Source of the DNA: JBKPNX01 sp046732855
GTDB taxonomy: Bacteria > Pseudomonadota > Alphaproteobacteria > Geminicoccales > Geminicoccaceae
Reading direction: 5' to 3'
Length of the DNA stretch: 10,878 bases
NCBI GenBank assembly: GCA_046732855.1
Contig: JBKPNX010000091.1
Span: 1 to 10,878, forward strand
This document shows, piece by piece, positions 6,304 to 10,878 of this stretch; the first letter of the stretch is position 1, and each line of letters opens with the position of its first letter. The position numbers and the translations under genes are program-made. The notes beneath the pieces are model-generated. The model saw nothing but the letters and a program-made list of their open reading frames with translations, did no database searches and was not told where the DNA came from.

Positions 6304-7167
6304 TCACCACGGCAGGGTTCGCTTGGTATGACGGCGGCCGATTGCGGCCGCTCCCGGCGTGGCGGCGCCGACCCGCACCCCGGCGTCGAGCTGGGCGGTC
6401 ACGTTGTCCTCGCGCACCAGGTCGAGGAACGCAAGGCCGGCGTCATCGCACGCGGCTTTGACCCGCGCGCGGGCCGCCATCATCTCGGGCGGATAGGGCG
6501 GATCGTGGGCGTCCCTGTGGCCGAACGACATGCCCATGTCGCCCGGCCCCCACTCGGCGAACGCGAGACCGGGCACGGCGGCGCTCGCCTCGGCGTTGTC
6601 GAGCGCGCGGCGGTTCTCGATCTTCAGGCCGAGCATCAGCTCGCCGCCCTGGTTCAACGGCCAGACGTCGGCGCGATCCAGATATTCCGGCTGCGACAGC
6701 CCCCAGATCGGGGCCGCCTGGTCCTGGCCGCCGGAGCCGCGCCGGCCGACGCCGAGCCCTTCAGCCGCCGCGTGGAACGGATAGCGCGCCGCTTCGACGA
6801 AGGCCTTGACCGCGGCCGGCGTCTCGGCGTGGCACAAAAGGAGCCCGTGCACGCCCGCGGCCAGCGTCTGCTTGATCATCCAGGCATTCGCCCGCACCGA
6901 TTGCTCGTCGGTGCCGTCCATCGGCAGGGTCACGATCACCGCAGGGGTACGATGGCCGCTCGCGGTCGGCCCGCCGTCGACCAGGCCGCGCATGAAGGCG
7001 AGCAGGGCCGCGGGCGCGAACGGATGATGCTCCAGATCGATCGTCAGGTAGTCCGCCCAGGTCGCCGCCTCCGCGACGCCGCGCTCGTAGGTCAGCTCCT
7101 CGACATTGGCGCAATACACGGGCTGCCCGGCCGCGAGCAGCTCGATCGCGCGGTTGATTCTCGGCAT
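6304..7167 (-). CDS. HpcH/HpaI aldolase/citrate lyase family protein
   Basis: The product is 287 aa, near the family's usual 250-290. HpcH/HpaI-type class II aldolases are TIM barrels that cleave or form C-C bonds between pyruvate-like and aldehyde units using a divalent metal. Visible signatures are DLEHHPF (44-50), GVHGLLLCHAETPAAVKAFV (105-124), GLKIENRRAL with the metal-ligand-type Glu184, and LAFAEWGPGDMGMSFGH with Asp210. The C-terminal RRHTKRTLPW is common in the alphaproteobacterial subgroup annotated as 2,4-dihydroxyhept-2-ene-1,7-dioate aldolase-like. The substrate is not deducible. ATG 7167 is preceded by AGGGAGG (7180-7174) with a 6-base spacer, a strong ribosome-binding site. It is divergent from the TPR gene at 7314 and about 215 bp upstream of vapB on the same strand. 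Confidence 0.93.
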   Translation of the reverse strand: MPRINRAIELLAAGQPVYCANVEELTYERGVAEAATWADYLTIDLEHHPFAPAALLAFMRGLVDGGPTASGHRTPAVIVTLPMDGTDEQSVRANAWMIKQTLAAGVHGLLLCHAETPAAVKAFVEAARYPFHAAAEGLGVGRRGSGGQDQAAPIWGLSQPEYLDRADVWPLNQGGELMLGLKIENRRALDNAEASAAVPGLAFAEWGPGDMGMSFGHRDAHDPPYPPEMMAARARVKAACDDAGLAFLDLVREDNVTAQLDAGVRVGAATPGAAAIGRRHTKRTLPW

Positions 7168-7313
7168 GCGACGCCTCCCTGGCTCGATCCGGTCGCGAGC
7201 CTACCACCGCCGCCGGCGCGACGGCGAGGACAGCGCGGCTTGCCCGCTCGACCGTCGGCGATATTTCAGGGCTAAACCGCGAAAACGCGGGCAAATCATC
7301 GGAGCGACGCGAG

Positions 7314-8093
7314 TTGACCGCTGAGCGGCCATGGCCGCGGCGCGGACCGCCGCTGGCGAGCTGGTTGATCGCGCTCTGCGTGGTAGCCGGAGCGGTCGCG
7401 CCGACGGCTGCAGCCGCGCTGGACGAGGCTGAGGCGCGCTACGCGCATGGCGATCTGGCCGGCGCCGCCGCGCTGGCGCGCTCGCTGGCCAGCGCCAAAG
7501 GCTTCGCGCTCGCCGCCCGGGCGACCCTGGTCGAAGCCATCTACCGCAGCCCAGATGCCGACCGGCAGGCCCTGGTCGAACGGGCGGCCGCCGATGCCGA
7601 GGCCGCGCTGGCGCGCGATCCGGACCACGTCGACGCGCACCTCCAGCTGGCGATCGCGCTCGGCCAACTCGCCGAGCTGGACGACCCGCTGAGCGCGCAC
7701 CTCAACGGCTATGCCAGAGAGGGCAAGGCGCTGATCGATCGCGCGCTCGCCCTCGATCCGGACAATGCCTGGGCGCAGGCGCTCCTTGGCATGTGGCACC
7801 TGCGCCTCGTGCAGCGCGCAGGCGACGCGCTCGCCGCGAGCCTCTACGGCGCGGGCCGGAAGACCGGCATCGAGCTCTGCGCCCAGACCATGGCCGCGCC
7901 GCACGGGGCGTTCGCCCTGAAATACGGCTGCGCCCGCACCCTGCTCGAGCTGGATCCCGATCGGTTCGCGGCCTCCGCCGAGCAGGCGCTCGCCGAGGTC
8001 AAGCAGGCCGATCCCCGCGACGCCGTCGACCGGCTGGTGCAGGGCGCGGCCCGGCGCTTGCTCGTCGAGTTCCAGACCAACCCGCCGCAGTGA
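7314..8093 (+). CDS. Exported TPR-like helical-repeat protein
   Basis: The product is 259 aa. The N terminus has basic residues (RPWPRRGPP) then a hydrophobic run WLIALCVVAGAVAPTAAAA, a plausible Sec signal peptide cleaved near residue 35. The rest is alanine-rich and helical, with TPR-like signatures: EARYAHGDLAGAAALARSL, AEAALARDPDHVDAHLQLAI and IDRALALDPDNAWAQALLG. Such proteins are usually periplasmic scaffolds; no catalytic motif is visible, so the role is unknown. The start is TTG 7314 with GGAG (7301-7304) at a 9-base spacing; no better in-frame start precedes the signal peptide. The C terminus (AARRLLVEFQTNPPQ) recurs downstream in decayed copies with a 123-bp period. It is transcribed divergently from the HpcH aldolase gene, 146 bp away. 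Confidence 0.78.
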   Translation: MTAERPWPRRGPPLASWLIALCVVAGAVAPTAAAALDEAEARYAHGDLAGAAALARSLASAKGFALAARATLVEAIYRSPDADRQALVERAAADAEAALARDPDHVDAHLQLAIALGQLAELDDPLSAHLNGYAREGKALIDRALALDPDNAWAQALLGMWHLRLVQRAGDALAASLYGAGRKTGIELCAQTMAAPHGAFALKYGCARTLLELDPDRFAASAEQALAEVKQADPRDAVDRLVQGAARRLLVEFQTNPPQ

Positions 8094-8273
8094 TCTGATC
8101 CGGGCCACCGCCAAGGCAAAGCACACGCTTTGCGCCAGCTTGCCGCCGCCGACGGGCTGGTGCAGGCCGCCGCCCGGCGCTTGCTCGCCGCTCTTCAGAC
8201 CGACCCGCCGCAGTGATCTGGCCCGGGCCACCGCCAAGGTGAAGCAAGCGCTTCGCCGCGCGTTGGTCGTCCA
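8028..8273 (+). repeat. Decayed tandem copies of the TPR gene's 3' end (123-bp period)
   Basis: Bases from 8028 (GACCGGCTGGTGCAG) recur from 8151 (GACGGGCTGGTGCAG), and the stop TGA at 8091 recurs at 8214, both exactly 123 bp apart. Between stops, the string GCCACCGCCAAGG with following AAGCA recurs at 8105 and 8228, also 123 bp apart. An older, less similar unit (GCCGAGGTCAAGCAGGCC, 7992) suggests that the unit arose from the gene's own end. The second copy would encode GLVQAAARRLLAALQTDPPQ, against RLVQGAARRLLVEFQTNPPQ in the gene. The repeats past the first stop are not expected to be translated. Confidence 0.87.
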
Positions 8274-8513
8274 CCGGCCGCCGCGTGCGATGCGCTGCCT
8301 GGCCCGCTCTGCAGCGGACACGGATTCCCAGGGTCTCATGGACCATCCGAACGAGAGGTTAACGAGAAGTGGTTAACGCTCCGTTACCGCTGGCGGGGAA
8401 GAGCGCTCAGCTACCTTGGTTGCGCGCCAAGCTGTGAACCGGTCCACACACCGACACCGACGCGGTAGGATCGGGCTGCGTCCGGTATCGCGCTCCGGTC
8501 GGGGGATATTCCC
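8274..8513. other. Spacer upstream of the cupin pseudogene, with GGTTAACG repeats
   Basis: No gene is supported. GGTTAACG occurs twice in direct orientation (8357-8364, 8371-8378) with starts 14 bp apart, followed by CGTTACC (8382-8388), an imperfect inverted partner. This AT-richer patch stands out from the GC-rich surroundings and may be a regulator site or promoter for the downstream gene. I see no clear -35/-10 pair. Confidence 0.4.
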
Positions 8514-8928
8514 ATGCGGAGATCGCTGTTGGCATCGCTGGTCGGGACGACCGCGGCTCTCGTGCTCGGCGGATCGGTCTGTGCCCAGCAAAGACCAAGG
8601 AAGAAGACAAGTCGACGGCCGGCATCACGGCGTTGGTGCAACAGCCGGTGCCCGGCGCCGAGGGCAAGCAGCTCACGATCCTGCATCTCAAGGCGCCGCC
8701 CGAGTGGACGGGGGCAAAATCACCATACGCGCCCGTTCACGTGTACGTCCCGAACGGCCCCTTCGCCGTCGACGAGGCGGGCAACGGCCGGCAGGTTGTT
8801 CGAGACGGAGGCAGGTCTGCAGGGAGCCGATCGGCCAGCCGGTGCAGGCCAGGAACACGAATGCCGCGGAGCCGATGGAGATGCCGGCGGTCCACAAAGG
8901 CGAACCGCTGACGGACGATGTGGAATGA
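8514..8928 (+). pseudogene. Secreted cupin-domain protein with two frameshifts
   Basis: ATG 8514 has a good Shine-Dalgarno (GGGGGA, 7-base spacer). The first frame gives a signal peptide, MRRSLLASLVGTTAALVLGG then SVCAQQ. Near 8590 the sense moves to a second frame: STAGITALVQQPVPGAEGKQ, LTILHLKAPPEWTGAKSP, VHVYVPNGPFAVDEAGNG. Near 8800 it moves to a third: QVCREPIGQPVQARNTNAAE then PMEMPAVHKGEPLTDDVE to TGA 8926-8928. Together these rebuild a small periplasmic cupin like those annotated as cupin-domain or quercetinase-like proteins. The histidine pair normally found after the GAKSP position, which binds the metal, is missing, so the gene is damaged in sequence as well as frame. No single frame would give a working product. 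Confidence 0.77.
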
Positions 8929-9507
8929 CCCTGCCGGCTCCGTGTCATCAGCTGTCCTGGCGGTTCTTCCTCGCCTCTGTTCGCCAAAGCCGCGGCTTCG
9001 CCTCGGCTGAGAATGCGAGAGCAGCGACGAGCCCCGCGCCAAGTACGCCCGATTGGGCTAGCCCGACCGGAACCGGAAACGCCATCAACGGCCCGCAACG
9101 CTGGATTGTGCTGACGCCCAGCGCTCGATCCTGGACAGCGAGCTTGAGCTTGAAAACCCAGGATTTCCCTCCACTGGCCGTTAAGCTTGGTCAACGCTCA
9201 GCATCATCGGCCTGAGTTCGGTCGACCAAGCATCGCCGGCTGTTCGGTCTTGTGTGAGCTGCAGCGAGAACGCCAGCGCGGGATGCGAACCCATCAGAAT
9301 GGCGGTCCAGCTGCCTGCGCGTCGATCGGACCGGATCGTAATAACCCCGGCTCCTCGCGAGGAGCCGGCTGCGCGCGCATCTCATGGCCGCAATGGCCCT
9401 GATTCGTTGCCGACAGGCGCAGCTTCGACGGCTCACATCGCCATGGTGCTGCGGCGCGCGCTTGCCGTTCCGAGGCAGGCGCCTCATCTGAGCAAAGAGG
9501 CGCTGGC
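8929..9507. other. 579-bp spacer with no supported gene
   Basis: All six frames were read; open frames here show no recognisable domain, no good ribosome-binding site and composition typical of shadow frames in GC-rich DNA. A 45-codon minus-strand frame (9085-8948) has a hydrophobic stretch (GVLGAGLVAALAF) but no further support. The only clear structure is the 22-bp palindrome at 9347-9368. Similarity to anything mobile was not recognised. Confidence 0.5.
9347..9368. repeat. Perfect 22-bp palindrome
   Basis: The segment is its own reverse complement; as RNA it would form a 9-bp stem (CCGGCTCCT with AGGAGCCGG) closed by a CGCG loop. There is no U-tract on the plus strand. On the minus strand it is followed by GGTTATTACG, only modestly U-rich. 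It could be a weak terminator, a protein-binding site or a repetitive extragenic element. Confidence 0.8.
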
Positions 9508-9519
9508 ATGGAGATTCCC

Positions 9520-9801
9520 ATGAAGGCAACCCTGAACGGCCAGGTGATCGCCGAGAGCGACGACATCGTCGAGTGCGCCGGCTACCAGTACTTCCCGCGC
9601 GCCGCCGTGCGCATGGAGCTGCTCGAAAAGGCGCCGCGGACGGCAGATGACCTCGAATGCCCGCACGGCGTCCAGTTCTACGACGTGGTGGTCGAGGGGG
9701 CGCGGCACGCGCGCGCCGCATGGTCCTACGAGGCGCCGCGCCCCCGAATGCAGCAGGTAGGCGGGCGCTTCGGCTTCTGGCAGGGCGTCGAGGTGCGCTG
9801 A
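9520..9801 (+). CDS. DUF427 domain protein
   Basis: The product is 93 aa, normal for stand-alone DUF427 proteins, small beta-rich proteins of unknown function. Family features visible are the opening MKATLNGQVIAESDDIVE, then YQYFPRAAVRMELLE, then ECPHGVQFYDVVVEG in place of the usual CPWKGxASYYxxxV, AAWSYEAPRP, and the C-terminal GRFGFWQGVEV. Two ATGs are possible. The one at 9520 has GGAG (9510-9513) with a 6-base spacer and gives the family's common MKA start; ATG 9508, preceded by AGAGG, would add four residues (MEIP). It has no same-strand partner close by, so it is probably transcribed alone. The reading frame is intact. Confidence 0.88.
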   Translation: MKATLNGQVIAESDDIVECAGYQYFPRAAVRMELLEKAPRTADDLECPHGVQFYDVVVEGARHARAAWSYEAPRPRMQQVGGRFGFWQGVEVR

Positions 9802-9973
9802 CGCGGCGAGCGATCGCAGGCTGCGGCAGGCCATGACGTTCTGGACCACACTCCCGCAGGGAGCCGCCTGCCGACCAAGCCGTCGGCTCGGCCTGCGCCG
9901 AAGCGCACTGCAGCAGGGCACCTCGCCGCTTGCAGACCCGCGGGCCGTGGCGTCCCGTGCGATCCCCCGTTGC
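9802..9973. other. Spacer with short hairpins after the DUF427 gene
   Basis: It holds CTCCC-GCA-GGGAG and GCCGAC-CAAGCC-GTCGGC, two short stem-loops that could help end transcription, but neither is followed by a T-run. No gene is supported. Confidence 0.3.
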
Positions 9974-10878
9974 ATGCGGTCGATGAACTACGCGGCCAGA
10001 GCTTCGCTGATCCTGGCCGTCGCGGCGCTCGGCCTGGCTGCCTGCCGCGAGCAGGCAGAGCTCCCGGTATCGGCGGGGTACGGCCCCAATCCCGTGCTGC
10101 CGCCGCCCGACCAGAGCCTCGTGCCGACCGTGAACGTCGCGCCCGCCAAAGGCTGGCCCGAGGGCGCGGCGCCGGTCGCGGCGGAAGGCCTGGCGGTCGC
10201 CTCGTTCGCCGACGGGCTGGACCATCCGCGCTGGCTTTATGTGCTGCCGAACGGCGATGTCCTGGTGGCTGAGACCAACGCGCCAGTCCGACCCGACCGC
10301 GGCGGCGGCGGCATCCGGGGCTGGGCCATGCAGTTTTTCATGCAGCGGGCCGGGGCCGCCGCAACGAGCGCCGATCGAATAACGCTCCTGCGCGACGCCG
10401 ACGGCGATGGCGTCGTAGAGACGCGCGCGGTGCTCCTCGACGGGCTGCATTCGCCGTTCGGGATGGCGCTGGTCGGCAGCGACTTGTACGTCGCCAATAC
10501 CAACGCCTTACTGCGTTTTCCTTATGGGGGAGGTCAGACGTGGATCGACCAGCCAGGCGAGCTTGTGGTCGAGCTGCCGGCGGGCCCGATCAATGCCCAC
10601 TGGACCAAAAACGTGGCCGCCAGCCCGGACGGCTCGCGGCTCTACGTGACCGTGGGCTCGAACAGCAATGTCGCCGAGCACGGCATGGCGGCGGAAGACG
10701 GCCGCGCCGCCATCTGGCAGATCGACCGCGCGACCGGCCAGCATCGCATGTTCGCCTCCGGCCTGCGCAATCCGGTCGGTCTCGCCTTCGAGCCGGAGAC
10801 CGGCGCGTTGTGGACCTCCGTCAACGAGCGCGACGAGCTCGGCAGCGATCTCGTGCCCGACTACATGACCGCGGTGCG
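9974..10878 (+). CDS. Sorbosone dehydrogenase family lipoprotein (PQQ-type beta-propeller), 3' end outside window
   Basis: The frame is open from ATG 9974 to the window end (301 codons plus two bases). The N terminus is a lipoprotein signal: a hydrophobic run LILAVAALGLAAC with lipobox LAAC and Cys24, so the mature protein is probably lipid-anchored and periplasm-facing. After a proline-rich linker come family signatures of sorbosone/glucose-dehydrogenase-like six-bladed propellers: GLDHPRWLYVLPNGDVLVAE, LLRDADGDGVVETRAVL with a DxDxDG calcium-type loop, LHSPFGMALVGSDLYVANT, HWTKNVAASPDG, LYVTVGSNSNVAEHGM, FASGLRNPVGLAFEPETG, and NERDELGSDLVPDYM. Relatives oxidise sugars or aldehydes with PQQ; the actual substrate here is unknown. 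ATG 9983 is an alternative in-frame start, and neither start has a clear Shine-Dalgarno. The gene looks intact as far as it goes. Confidence 0.89.
   Translation, partial: MRSMNYAARASLILAVAALGLAACREQAELPVSAGYGPNPVLPPPDQSLVPTVNVAPAKGWPEGAAPVAAEGLAVASFADGLDHPRWLYVLPNGDVLVAETNAPVRPDRGGGGIRGWAMQFFMQRAGAAATSADRITLLRDADGDGVVETRAVLLDGLHSPFGMALVGSDLYVANTNALLRFPYGGGQTWIDQPGELVVELPAGPINAHWTKNVAASPDGSRLYVTVGSNSNVAEHGMAAEDGRAAIWQIDRATGQHRMFASGLRNPVGLAFEPETGALWTSVNERDELGSDLVPDYMTAV

Noticed and set aside
5743..7275. 510-codon plus-strand open frame over vapBC and the HpcH aldolase
   Set aside because: It runs antisense to three well-supported genes and the spacer between them; the length follows from high GC content and there is no domain.
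7296..8339. 347-codon minus-strand open frame over the TPR gene
   Set aside because: It is opposite a frame with a signal peptide, ribosome-binding site and TPR pattern; the repeated segments in it only mirror the 123-bp repeats.
8359..8376. CtrA box (TTAA-N7-TTAA)
   Set aside because: The two TTAA elements are 10 bases apart, not 7.
8948..9085. Small minus-strand membrane or PEP-CTERM-like protein
   Set aside because: There is one hydrophobic stretch but no ribosome-binding site, no proper sorting motif and no neighbour to support it.
9347..9368. Rho-independent terminator
   Set aside because: The stem is strong, but there is no T-run on the plus strand and only a weak one on the minus strand; kept as a palindrome only.
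9191..10450. 419-codon minus-strand open frame over DUF427 and the sorbosone dehydrogenase start
   Set aside because: It is antisense to two recognisable genes, Arg/Ala-rich, with no motif.
1..10878. CRISPR arrays, tRNA/rRNA genes, or a multi-gene defence system
   Set aside because: No regularly spaced repeats, no cloverleaf or rRNA-like stretch, and no defence genes beyond the vapBC pair and PIN relic were seen.

Overview
The window is GC-rich DNA from a proteobacterium. The gene content (GlcD, two DUF29 proteins, an HpcH/HpaI aldolase, VapBC, a sorbosone-dehydrogenase-type lipoprotein, DUF427) looks most like an alphaproteobacterium, perhaps Rhodospirillales-like. That placement is inferred from protein flavour, not from a marker gene.

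Layout. 1-342 (+) is the 3' end of glcD (glycolate oxidase FAD subunit). It is followed not by glcE/glcF but by a serine-recombinase tail remnant (412-705), a DUF29 gene (848-1327) and a second, decayed copy of the last 228 bp of glcD (1366-1617). That copy carries a 24-bp hexanucleotide expansion. From about 1655 to 5185 everything lies on the minus strand. In transcription order it is an AMP-forming acyl-CoA synthetase, a frameshifted DUF29 gene, a 3-hydroxyisobutyrate-dehydrogenase-like oxidoreductase, and a PIN-toxin pseudogene broken over three frames. 5441-6087 (-) is an intact-looking vapBC toxin-antitoxin pair with palindromes upstream. 6304-7167 (-) is an HpcH/HpaI-family aldolase. 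On the plus strand, 7314-8093 is an exported helical-repeat (TPR-like) protein whose 3' end is followed by decayed tandem copies of itself with a 123-bp period. 8514-8928 is a cupin pseudogene with two frameshifts, 8929-9507 is unexplained spacer, 9520-9801 is a DUF427 protein, and 9974-10878 is a lipoprotein of the sorbosone dehydrogenase (PQQ beta-propeller) family that runs off the window.

How it works together. The intact enzymes (acyl-CoA synthetase, beta-hydroxyacid dehydrogenase, HpcH aldolase, and the oxidases at each end) suggest small organic-acid catabolism. They are interspersed with toxin-antitoxin and DUF29 genes, so no single pathway can be demonstrated.

The most distinctive trait is decay and partial duplication. 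There are two independent 3'-end duplications (glcD and the TPR gene), three frameshifted genes (PIN, DUF29, cupin) and a recombinase fragment between the two glcD ends. I found no convincing undescribed multi-gene system. The strongest lead is that 343-1365 may be the remnant of an element inserted at the 3' end of glcD.
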